This document shows, piece after piece, positions 36,345 through 44,444 of a stretch of 64,000 nucleotides of DNA (within the stretch, counting starts at the first letter, position 1; each line of letters begins with the position of its first letter). Origin of the DNA: Streptomyces sp. ATexAB-D23 (GTDB taxonomy: Bacteria; Actinomycetota; Actinomycetes; Streptomycetales; Streptomycetaceae); contig NZ_KB892005.1 in NCBI RefSeq assembly GCF_000373645.1, positions 62,774 through 126,773 of the forward strand. Direction: 5' to 3'. Under the pieces are notes generated by a model. It made no database searches, was not told the DNA's origin, and worked only from the letters and a program-made list of their open reading frames with translations. The position numbers and the translations under genes were made by a program.

Positions 36345-36815
36345 ATGGCCACCGTTGAACTCCGCTTCAGCGCCCAGCCCGAACACGTCAGGACCGCCCG
36401 TCTCGTGGCAGCGGCCGTGGCGCGCCGGGCCGGGGTCGACGAGGCCGTGCTCGACGAGGTCCGGCTCGCCGTGGGTGAGGCGTGCAGCCGCGCTGTCGGG
36501 CTGCACCGCAGTCATGGCATCACGGCACCTGTCGCGGTCTTCCTGATCGAGGAGGAGAAGGCGTTCTCCATCGAGGTCGGTGACGAGGTGCCGGGCCCCG
36601 GCGCGGACGGCTCCGTGCCCGGTGGGGTTTCCGGACGGCGCGGTGTCGTGTCCGGCGGAGGGCTCGACCAGCCCGAGCCGGAGACCGATGACGAGGACGA
36701 GATGGGCCTCGCGGTCATCAGCGGTCTCGTCGACGACGTGGAGGTCAGGTCCGGCGCGGACGGCGGAGTGATCCGGATGACCTGGCCCAAGACGCCGGTG
36801 GCCGTACTGCCCTGA
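36345..36815 (+). CDS. Anti-sigma factor (ATP-binding), BldG partner
   Basis: 156 residues. An RsbW/SpoIIAB-like HATPase fold is seen in DEVRLAVGEACSRAVGLH (N box), and MGLAVISGLVDDVEVR near 130 forms the G-box region. An acidic Gly-rich insertion (about 82-120) separates the two halves. It is the expected serine kinase and antagonist for BldG (ApgA in S. coelicolor). GAGGGGGA precedes the ATG at 36345. An intrinsic terminator follows. Confidence 0.9.
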   Translation: MATVELRFSAQPEHVRTARLVAAAVARRAGVDEAVLDEVRLAVGEACSRAVGLHRSHGITAPVAVFLIEEEKAFSIEVGDEVPGPGADGSVPGGVSGRRGVVSGGGLDQPEPETDDEDEMGLAVISGLVDDVEVRSGADGGVIRMTWPKTPVAVLP

Positions 36816-36921
36816 GCCGAGCGCACCGGTTCGGCCGGGCGGCCCGTTCACGGGCGATGCCTGAGCCGGACGTGCCGGGTGGCCCGTGCCGCCCTTTTCG
36901 CGGGGCTGCGTCACGCTTCCC

Positions 36922-36950
36922 GAGGCCCTGCTCAGCAGGGCCTCTTTTTT
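36922..36950 (+). terminator. Intrinsic terminator after anti-sigma gene
   Basis: GAGGCCCTGC (36922-36931) pairs with 36935-36944 around TCA and is followed by six T. It is the most classical terminator in the window. Confidence 0.93.
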
Positions 36951-37241
36951 CGCTCTCGTGAGTGATGAGGGATCAGATGTGCCATCAGTAGTGCATTAAC
37001 TGAGCGATTTTGATGTTGCGTCAGTCGGTCGGGTCGCCGTACGGCATCTGTGGGCGCCTCGTACGGGTGGCTGATCGCTCACGTGTTCCCGTTGGTGGGA
37101 GCCGTGTGGGTGAGTTGTATCTCCCTCCTTTCGCTTGGTGCAAATGGCTGCAAAAGCTGTCCTACCGGACGACTGGCACCCGGATGGAGGTCGTTCGGCG
37201 TGTAAGTTCCGGGGCCGAGAGCCTTGGAAGGGACCAATCCG

Positions 37242-37883
37242 GTGAACAAGAAGCTTGCAGCCGCGCTGTCCGGCGGTGCGGTACTGGTACTGACGCTGTC
37301 GGGCTGCAGCGACGACAGCGACGACAAGGTGAACGACTGGGCCAAGAAGGTCTGCGACCAGGTCCAGCCGCAGCTGCAGAAGATCGCGAACGCCAACGCC
37401 TCCATCCAGCAGCAGACGGCCGACAACAGCAAGCCCGCCGACGTCCAGGAGACCGACTCGGCCGCCTTCCACCAGATCTCGCAGGCGTACAAGGCGCTGG
37501 GTTCCGCTGTCGAGTCGGCGGGTCCGCCGCCGGTCGACGACGGTGAGACCACGCAGAAGGAGGCCGTGAAGGAGCTCAACGCCTCCTCCACCGCCTACGC
37601 GAAGCTGCAGAAGAAGGTCGACGCCCTGGAGACGAAGGACCAGGCGAAGTTCGCCGACGGCCTCAAGGGCATCGCGGACGAACTGAACAAGATCAGCACC
37701 AACGGCGATCAGGCGCTGAACAAGCTCCAGTCCGGCGAGGTCGGCAGCGCGATGGCCAAGCAGGAGGGCTGCCAGAAGCCCACCGCGTCGGCCTCGCCCT
37801 CGACCGGTTCCTCCGGTTCCTCGGACGACTCCGAGCCGTCGAAGGAAGCGTCGCCGTCCGTGTCGCCCAGTAAGAAGTCGTAA
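37242..37883 (+). CDS. Small secreted hydrophilic lipoprotein
   Basis: 213 residues starting with GTG, with GGAAGGGA 7 nt upstream. The signal ends in LTLSGC, a lipobox. The mature part is helical and hydrophilic (many Lys, Gln, Asp) and ends in a Ser/Pro/Asp/Lys tail. No enzymatic motif is visible. A homologue sits at this place downstream of bldG in S. coelicolor. The 290-bp gap before it holds its promoter and no gene. Confidence 0.87.
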   Translation: MNKKLAAALSGGAVLVLTLSGCSDDSDDKVNDWAKKVCDQVQPQLQKIANANASIQQQTADNSKPADVQETDSAAFHQISQAYKALGSAVESAGPPPVDDGETTQKEAVKELNASSTAYAKLQKKVDALETKDQAKFADGLKGIADELNKISTNGDQALNKLQSGEVGSAMAKQEGCQKPTASASPSTGSSGSSDDSEPSKEASPSVSPSKKS

Positions 37884-37896
37884 CCGGCGGCCGATC

Positions 37897-37916
37897 GCCG
37901 TGGCCGGAGCCACGGC
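37897..37916 (+). terminator. Hairpin after lipoprotein gene
   Basis: GCCGTGGC pairs with GCCACGGC across a 4-nt loop, 13 bp past the stop. Confidence 0.65.
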
Positions 37917-38005
37917 CGGCGCACCTCGGCCGAGCGGCCCGGCGCACCCCCTGGAACGCACGGGCGGCGGCCGGGCCGCTGCCGTTGTCAGTGGGACCCC
38001 TCACA

Positions 38006-39556
38006 ATGGGTCACGTGAGTAAGACCAGCCTTTTCGCAGCAGACCTGCCCGCGGCAGACCACGCGCCCCGGCTCCGCGAAGCCCTGCTCGCGGCCGCCTT
38101 CACCGCCGATGGGCTCCTCGACCTGCTCGGCGCGCCCGCCTATGCCGCGCTCGCCCGCAGCGAGACGGTTCCGGCGCTGCGCGCCACGCGGGGCGAGGGG
38201 CCGCTCGACACGCTGGTGCGGCTCTTCCTGCTCCAGCGCCCTGTCCGGTCGGAGCGGGCCGCCGCCGTGCTCCCGCTGGCGGAGTGCGTGGCGGACGGCT
38301 GGCTGACCGAGAAGGACGGCGATGTGCGGGCGACCGTCGACCTGCGGCCGTACGGCGGACCGGACGGCCAGGACTGGTTCATCGTCTCCGACCTGGGCTG
38401 CGCGGTGGGAGGCGCGGGCGGTATCGGCTCGCGCGAGAAGGGCGTCGTCCTCGGTATCGGCGGGGCGTCCACCACCCTGGCCGGGATCACCGTCCGCCGG
38501 CCCGTCGCCTCCGCCCTCGATATCGGCACGGGCTCCGGCATCCAGGCGTTGCACGCCGCCCAGCACGCCACGAAGGTCACGGCCACCGACCTCAATCCGC
38601 GCGCCCTCGCCTTCACCCGGCTCACCCTCGCCCTGTCCGGCGCCGCCCCGGCCGACCTCCGCGAGGGCTCACTGTACGAGCCGGTCGGCGACGAGACCTT
38701 CGACCTGATCGTCTCCAACCCGCCGTTCGTCATCTCGCCCGGCGCGCGGCTCACCTACCGCGACGGCGGTATGGCCGGCGACGACCTGTGCCGGACCCTC
38801 GTCCAGCAGACGGGCGACCGGCTCAACGAGGGCGGATTCGCCCACTTCCTGGCCAACTGGCAGCACACCGAGGGCGAGGAGTGGCAGGACCGGGTGCGTT
38901 CCTGGGTGCCGGACGGCTGCGACGCCTGGATCGTGCAGCGCGAGGTCCAGGACGTCACGCAGTACGCCGAGCTGTGGCTGCGCGACAGCGGGGACCATCG
39001 CACGGACCCGGCGGAGTACGAGGCGCGGTACGACGCCTGGCTGGACGAGTTCGCGGCCCGCCGGGCGAAGGGCGTCGGCTTCGGCTGGATCACGCTGCGG
39101 AAGTCCGCCGCGGCCGCAGCCGGTGCGCCCTCCGTCGTGATCGAGGAGTGGCCGCACGCGGTGGAACAGCCGCTCGGCCCGGTGGTCGAAGCGCACTTCG
39201 CTCGCCAGGACTACCTGCGGGAGCAGGACGACGCGGCGCTCCTGGCCGCACACTTCACCCTGGCCGCCGAGGTGGTGCAGGAGCAGGTCGGGCTCCCCGG
39301 GGCGGAGGACCCCGAGCATGTGGTGCTCCGTCAGAATCGTGGCATGCGCCGGGCGACGAAGGTCGACGCGGTGGGCGCGGGGTTCGCGGGCGTGTGCGAC
39401 GGCTCGCTGCCCGCCGGGCGCATCCTGGACGCCATCGCCCAGTTGATGAACGAGGACCCGGTGCTGCTTCGCGACCGCACCCCCCAGGCCATTCGGCTGC
39501 TGGTCGAGGAGGGCTTCCTGGAGCCGCTGCCCCCGGGCGGGCAGGTGGCCGGATGA
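38006..39556 (+). CDS. N-5/N-6 class methyltransferase
   Basis: 516 residues. The SAM site is ALDIGTGSGIQAL near 171. The motif IV SNPPFVIS near 235 is of the NPPY/F type used by HemK, RsmC and N6-adenine enzymes, so the target is an amide or exocyclic amine. An N-terminal domain of about 100 residues and a C-terminal winged-helix-like part (LMNEDPVLLRDRTPQAIRLLVEEGFL) flank it. A GTG at 38015 is an alternative start; neither has a good ribosome site. Its stop overlaps the regulator gene start (ATGA). Confidence 0.87.
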   Translation: MGHVSKTSLFAADLPAADHAPRLREALLAAAFTADGLLDLLGAPAYAALARSETVPALRATRGEGPLDTLVRLFLLQRPVRSERAAAVLPLAECVADGWLTEKDGDVRATVDLRPYGGPDGQDWFIVSDLGCAVGGAGGIGSREKGVVLGIGGASTTLAGITVRRPVASALDIGTGSGIQALHAAQHATKVTATDLNPRALAFTRLTLALSGAAPADLREGSLYEPVGDETFDLIVSNPPFVISPGARLTYRDGGMAGDDLCRTLVQQTGDRLNEGGFAHFLANWQHTEGEEWQDRVRSWVPDGCDAWIVQREVQDVTQYAELWLRDSGDHRTDPAEYEARYDAWLDEFAARRAKGVGFGWITLRKSAAAAAGAPSVVIEEWPHAVEQPLGPVVEAHFARQDYLREQDDAALLAAHFTLAAEVVQEQVGLPGAEDPEHVVLRQNRGMRRATKVDAVGAGFAGVCDGSLPAGRILDAIAQLMNEDPVLLRDRTPQAIRLLVEEGFLEPLPPGGQVAG

Positions 39557-40560
39557 TCCGGATCGAACTGGACGAGGCGTCGCTCGGCGCGACCCGGATC
39601 GCCATCAGCCCCCTGTGGGACGCCTTTTGCAGCCTCCATCTCGCGATGCCGCACCGCCACCCCTCCCGCCCCTACGAGGAGTGGGTGGTGCGGGCCCGCG
39701 AGGTGCTGAGCGAGGACGATCGGACGCATGCGCTCCGGCTGCTGATCGACGGCCCGCACCAGTTCCCGGACTTCATGCTGCCCCGGCCGGTCGGGGCGTC
39801 ATCCGTCGAGACGGAGCTCGACACGATCCGGGCCACCCCTGCCGACGTCGTACGGGCCGGAGTCGCCCGGCACTACGAGGGGCTCCAGGACCACCCGCAC
39901 GTACGCCCGTACGTCGCCGACCCCGAGGCCGCCTGTGGGGCGCTCGCCGATGCGTATGCCGCGTACTGGGAAGGAGCGATGGCCGCGCACTGGCCCGTCA
40001 TGCGCCGCCTGGTCGAGGACGAGGTGCTCATCCGGGCCCGGACCTTCGCCACCGAGGGGGTGGACGCGCTCTTCGCCGGGCTGGAGAGCCGGGCGAAGTG
40101 GGAGCCGCCCGTCCTGGAGCTGACGAAGCACATCGACGCGGAGTACCGGGCGGGGGAGCGCCGGCTGCTGCTCGTGCCCCTCGTCTTCGCGGAGGGCTGC
40201 CGGCTCTACTCCACCGACGACCCGGACGTCCTGACGGTGTCCTTCCAGGCCCGGGGCGCGGGCGCCCTGCGCGAACGGGCGGCGGAGCGGGCCGACAGCG
40301 GTGACCGGCTCGGGCTGCTCCTGGGAAAGGGCCGGGCCTCGGTCCTGCGACAGCTCGGGGGACCGCTCACCACGGCCGGGATAGCCGACCGGATGGGGCT
40401 CGCGCCGAGCACGGTCTCGGAGCACTTGTCCGTCCTCGCCGACGCCGATGTTGTCACCCGGCACCGAATAGGACGCAGCGTGTACTACCAGCTCACCGAC
40501 ACCGGCCGCGCCCTCCTCGCACTGCTGTCGGGGGAGGACGTGCTGCGCGCGGTGTCCTGA
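39553..40560 (+). CDS. ArsR-type winged-helix regulator with N-terminal DUF5937-like domain
   Basis: 335 residues, translationally coupled to the methyltransferase. The first 240 residues form a helical domain (ISPLWDAFCSLH) of the type seen in Streptomyces ArsR regulators. The last 80 are a winged helix: GLAPSTVSEHLSVLADADVVTR and HRIGRSVYYQLTDTGRALL. No metal-binding Cys pair is visible, so it probably senses something else. The ABC exporter genes begin 100 bp downstream and may be its targets. Confidence 0.87.
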   Translation: MIRIELDEASLGATRIAISPLWDAFCSLHLAMPHRHPSRPYEEWVVRAREVLSEDDRTHALRLLIDGPHQFPDFMLPRPVGASSVETELDTIRATPADVVRAGVARHYEGLQDHPHVRPYVADPEAACGALADAYAAYWEGAMAAHWPVMRRLVEDEVLIRARTFATEGVDALFAGLESRAKWEPPVLELTKHIDAEYRAGERRLLLVPLVFAEGCRLYSTDDPDVLTVSFQARGAGALRERAAERADSGDRLGLLLGKGRASVLRQLGGPLTTAGIADRMGLAPSTVSEHLSVLADADVVTRHRIGRSVYYQLTDTGRALLALLSGEDVLRAVS

Positions 40561-40659
40561 GGGGCGCGGACAGGCGGAGGCCGGCAAGGGGCGGCCGGAC
40601 GATTCGGGAGGTTCCGAATCGATGGCGGGAGTGGCGGGGCCGGGCCTAACGTCCGCGCC

Positions 40660-41928
40660 ATGCTTGCGATCGAGGCGAAGAACCTGCGCCGCACCTACAC
40701 CAGCCGGACCGGCTTCCTGCGTCCGCGCCGCACCGAGACCGAAGCCGTGCGCGGGGTCACCTTCGAGGTGGCGCGCGGTGAGCTCTTCGGCCTCCTCGGG
40801 CCCAACGGCGCGGGCAAGACCACCACCATCAAGATGCTCAACACCCTGCTGCTGCCCACCTCCGGCACGGCCCGGGTGCTGGGACACGACGTGGCGTCCG
40901 ACCCCGTCGCCGTACGCCGCAGGATCGGCTACGTCTTCGGCGGTGACCGGGGCCTGTACGACCGGCTCTCCGCCCTCGACAACCTGCGCTACTTCGTCGA
41001 GCTGTACGGCGTCGAGCCGCGCGACCAGAAGCGGCGGATCGCCGAACTGCTCGATCTGGTCGGCCTCGCCGGGCGGGAGAAGGAGCGCGTCGAGGGGTAC
41101 TCGCGGGGCATGCGGCAGCGGCTGCACATCGCGCGCGGCCTGCTGCACCGGCCCGATGTCCTGTTCCTCGACGAGCCGTCGATCGGCGTGGACCCGGTGG
41201 CGGCCCGCGATCTGCGCCGTACCGTCGCCGACTTGCGGACCTCCGGCACCACCGTGCTCCTGACCACGCACTACATGGCGGAGGCCGATGAGTTGTGCGA
41301 CCGGATCGCGGTCATCGCGGGCGGCACCATCAGGGCCCTGGGCACGCCGGAGCGACTCAAGTCCCGTGTGCGGGAACGCGACGTCCTGGAGATCGAGGCG
41401 TACGGGGCGGGCGAGGACCATCTCGAACGGATCCGGGCCGTGGCGGGCGTGCACGGTGTGGCCGCCGAGGACAGAGGCAGCCGACAGGCCGTCATCGTGC
41501 AGACCGAGCGCGGCGCCGACCTGCACGTTCACGTGCTGTCCGCGCTCAAAGGCGTGCGCGTCGGACGGGTCGTCACCCGCGAACCCACGCTGGAGGACGC
41601 CTACATCGCGATCGTCGAGGAGGCGGAGGGCGGGGCGAGCACGTCACGCGCGACAGGCGGGGCGCGCGGGCCGGACGCCGCACCCGAGTCGGACCGCGCA
41701 CCGGAAGCGGGTGGCGTGCCTGGGCCCTTCGGGTCCGTACCCGCCGGGCCCATGCCCGTCGCGCCCACGGCCGCCGGCTCCACGGCCGCCGGCTTCACGC
41801 CCGTCGGGCCCATGAACGCGGCGGTTTCTGGGGCGGCTGCCTCGGGGAACGTGGACGCGGGGCCGGTTGAGGACGTGCGGGTGGAAGCGGCTGAGACCGG
41901 GCGGGTTGATGGGGAGGCCGTGGCATGA
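40660..41928 (+). CDS. ABC-2 exporter ATP-binding protein
   Basis: 422 residues. Walker A is LLGPNGAGKTTT near 47, the signature SRGMRQRL near 149 and Walker B LLHRPDVLFLDEP. The subfamily is the daunorubicin-resistance/NodI type. About 100 C-terminal residues (after 322) are a low-complexity Ala/Gly/Pro tail that is not part of the family. The stop overlaps the permease start (ATGA). Confidence 0.93.
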   Translation: MLAIEAKNLRRTYTSRTGFLRPRRTETEAVRGVTFEVARGELFGLLGPNGAGKTTTIKMLNTLLLPTSGTARVLGHDVASDPVAVRRRIGYVFGGDRGLYDRLSALDNLRYFVELYGVEPRDQKRRIAELLDLVGLAGREKERVEGYSRGMRQRLHIARGLLHRPDVLFLDEPSIGVDPVAARDLRRTVADLRTSGTTVLLTTHYMAEADELCDRIAVIAGGTIRALGTPERLKSRVRERDVLEIEAYGAGEDHLERIRAVAGVHGVAAEDRGSRQAVIVQTERGADLHVHVLSALKGVRVGRVVTREPTLEDAYIAIVEEAEGGASTSRATGGARGPDAAPESDRAPEAGGVPGPFGSVPAGPMPVAPTAAGSTAAGFTPVGPMNAAVSGAAASGNVDAGPVEDVRVEAAETGRVDGEAVA

Positions 41929-42716
41929 GGGTTGGCAGGGCCCTGCGCCTGACCCTCGTCGGGGTGCGTACCCACGTCTCGTACATGAGCCGTTCACCGC
42001 TCGAAATCACCTTCGCCGTCCTCGTGCCTCTGGTGTACGCGACCCTCTCCGTCTACCTCTTCCGCGCTGCGGACGACCCCGACCGGCTGCTCACCGCCGC
42101 CGTCGGCGCCGGGCTGATGGGCATCTGGTCCTCGGTGCTCTTCGGGTCGGGCGGAGCCGTACAGAATCAGCGCCGGCTCGGCACACTGGAGACGCTCGTC
42201 GCCTCGCCGACCCCGCTCTCCCTCGTTCTGCTGCCCATCACCCTGGCCACCGCCGTCATCGGCACCTACGCCATGGGCGCGACGGTGATCTGGGGCGCCG
42301 TGCTGTTCGATGTGCCGCTCGATTTCGCGCACCCTCTGCTCTTCCTGGTCGCCGTCCCGGTCTGTGTGCTCTCGCTCGGGATGATGGGGCTGCTGCTCGC
42401 CGCCACCTTTGTGCTGCTGCGCAACGCGAACGCGCTGGCCAACCCGCTGGACGCGCCCGTGTGGCTGTTGTCCGGGATGCTCGTGCCCATCACCGTGCTG
42501 CCGGACTGGACGCGTCCGTTTTCCTGGGCGCTCCCCACCACCTGGGGCTCGCGGGCGGTGCACGCGGCGACCTCCGGCAGCGCGGGAGCCGGTGAGGTGC
42601 TGGTCCCCATGGGCGTGTCCCTGACGCTCGGCGCGTTGTACGCGTTGCTCGCCGTCCTCGTTCTGGGGCGGGTCGAACAGCGTGCCCGCGCCGCCGCGAC
42701 CCTCTCGCTGGCCTGA
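41925..42716 (+). CDS. ABC-2 exporter permease, first
   Basis: 263 residues with six predicted helices and the ABC-2 pattern (QNQRRLGTLETLVASP, and LLSGMLVPITVLPDW). It pairs with the ATPase upstream and was meant to work with the second permease downstream. Substrate unknown. Confidence 0.9.
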   Translation: MRVGRALRLTLVGVRTHVSYMSRSPLEITFAVLVPLVYATLSVYLFRAADDPDRLLTAAVGAGLMGIWSSVLFGSGGAVQNQRRLGTLETLVASPTPLSLVLLPITLATAVIGTYAMGATVIWGAVLFDVPLDFAHPLLFLVAVPVCVLSLGMMGLLLAATFVLLRNANALANPLDAPVWLLSGMLVPITVLPDWTRPFSWALPTTWGSRAVHAATSGSAGAGEVLVPMGVSLTLGALYALLAVLVLGRVEQRARAAATLSLA

Positions 42717-42759
42717 CACCCGGCCTGACACCGGGTCTGACACCGGGTCTGACACCCGG
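42712..42759. repeat. Four tandem 12-bp units
   Basis: Units CCTGACACCCGG, CCTGACACCGGG, TCTGACACCGGG and TCTGACACCCGG begin at 42712, 42724, 42736 and 42748. The first overlaps the permease stop. Neighbouring units form ACCCGG/CCGGGT dyads, so the RNA may fold as a terminator. Confidence 0.85.
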
Positions 42760-42913
42760 CCGGACGGCTCGACGACGGTCCATGGCCGGACCGCTGGACG
42801 TCCCGGCGGCGGTCACCAGGCCCGGCGCGCATGAAACCGGTGCCGGATCGCGCGCAGAACCGTTCCTCGAACTGCTTCCCGAACGCTTCCCGCCCCACCC
42901 AGGAGTTGCCCGC

Positions 42914-43733
42914 ATGCCCGCCCGTACACCGTTCATGGACCCCGGCCCCGCACCTGCGGACCGGTCCCCGCGCCTCTACCGCCGGTTCGCTTCCGCATGG
43001 CGGCTCGTCGTGATCGGCGGTTCCCTTTCCTACCGGGCGCTCTTCAACTGGACGACGCCGCCCATGTTCATCGGGCTTCGTGTTCCTGGGACGGCAGCTC
43101 CAGGTCGCCGACGACCGGTTCTATCTGCTCGGCAACGCCGTGATCTCCGCCTCGACCGCCTGCGTCTACGGCGGCACGATGGCCGTCGCCAACGAGCGGC
43201 GGTACGGGACGCTGGGCGCGGTGCTGCTCAGCCCGCGGAACCGGGCTCCGCTCTGGTTCGGACGCGCGCTGCCGTATGTGCTGAACGGCCTCCTCATCAG
43301 TGTCTTCACGCTCTCCGCTGCCTGCCTCCTGCTTGGTCTGCGCATTCCGGTTGAGGCCCTTCCGGGGCTCGGCGCGGTCCTGCTCGCCGCCTCCGCCGGG
43401 TGTTCCGCCTTCGGCCTGGCCCTGGGGGCGCTGGGGCTGCGGTTCCGCGATGTCTTCCTCGTATCGAACGTGGCCAGTTCCGCGCTCCTGCTGCTGACCG
43501 GTGCCAACGTGCCCCGGGAGACCCTGCCGGGGTGGATGCGCGCCCTCGGGGACGTACTGCCGCTGACTCACGCGGCCGACGCGGCACGTCAGTTGTCAGC
43601 CGGGGCCGGGCTCGACGGCCGGGGCATCGCGGCGGAACTCGCGACGGGTGCGGGGTACGCGCTGCTCGCCGTCGTACTGCTCGCGGTGTTCGAACGGGGG
43701 AGCAGGCGGCGCGCCACGCTGGACGTGATGTGA
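42914..43733 (+). pseudogene. ABC-2 exporter permease, second, frameshifted
   Basis: AGGAG precedes the ATG at 42914, and the frame reads correctly to TTPPMFIG near 43072. The permease then continues in another frame from about 43074 (FVFLGRQLQVADDRFYLLG) to the stop at 43733. The expected loop and helix residues between MFIG and FVFLG look missing, so a short deletion that is not a multiple of three is the simplest reading. The rest keeps good ABC-2 features. It is either a real loss, which would cripple the exporter, or a sequence error in a GC-rich stretch. A GTG at 43080 could give a truncated protein. Confidence 0.75.
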
Positions 43734-43913
43734 GGGACGCGGGCGGCGGCCGGCGTGTGAATTCGGCCATGGCCGGGCCCTGCCCCTCTGTCGCCCTGTC
43801 GGCGGGCCCTGCTGTTCACCCCGTGTTGGCGTCCGCGACGCCGTGCGGTGGGAGCCTCCGTGAGAAACCGGGGGTAGCCCGGGGCATGCCGGGGAAGAGG
43901 GAGGCGTACGGAT

Positions 43914-44111
43914 ATGGAGAGCGGGCCCGCTGTCTTCGCCGGAACGGCGTTCGTGCTGTTCGGTGCGGCACTGCTGCTGTGGACGGGGGCGCGCGTGCTG
44001 CACCGCGCGCCGGTGGCGTACCGGGTGAGCCCCGCTGTTTCCACCGCACTCGCCACTGTGTTCGGCGTACTTTTCCTCGTCCTCGGGGTGTGGTGCCTCG
44101 GCCGCGTCTGA
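43914..44111 (+). CDS. Small two-helix membrane protein
   Basis: 65 residues: GTAFVLFGAALLLWTGARVL and a second helix in STALATVFGVLFLVLGVW. GGAGG is about 11 nt before the ATG. Function unknown. Its position upstream of topA appears conserved in Streptomyces (recalled). Confidence 0.6.
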   Translation: MESGPAVFAGTAFVLFGAALLLWTGARVLHRAPVAYRVSPAVSTALATVFGVLFLVLGVWCLGRV

Positions 44112-44444
44112 GCCCGCGCCCGCAGCGCGCGACCGGTCGCGCCCCGTCGGCATGTTCCCTCCGGCCGCTGGGAACACGCCCGGGATGTCCGCCCCTCGTC
44201 CTCGACGTAGGACGGCCAGGACGCCGCCGAAACCCGCAGGCAGCGGCCGTGCGCATGGCGGACCGAGTGGGCCGGGCGGCAGGAATGGCGGAAGTCGGGT
44301 TACCGTTCGAGTGGCCGTTGCGGGCTTTCGCCGTTTGACACGGGGGCGGGTTGTACCGTCACACTCCGCAGCGACAGCACTGTCGGCAGCGCCCCTCGCG
44401 CTGCCCTGATGCCCACCGAGCGTCGACCGGAGAGAAGAGCGAAG
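44112..44444 (+). promoter_or_regulatory. topA upstream region
   Basis: 333 bp without a gene. A good -35 hexamer TTGACA lies at 44335-44340; the matching -10 is unclear. Supercoiling-sensitive control of topA is known in S. coelicolor but cannot be seen here. Confidence 0.4.
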
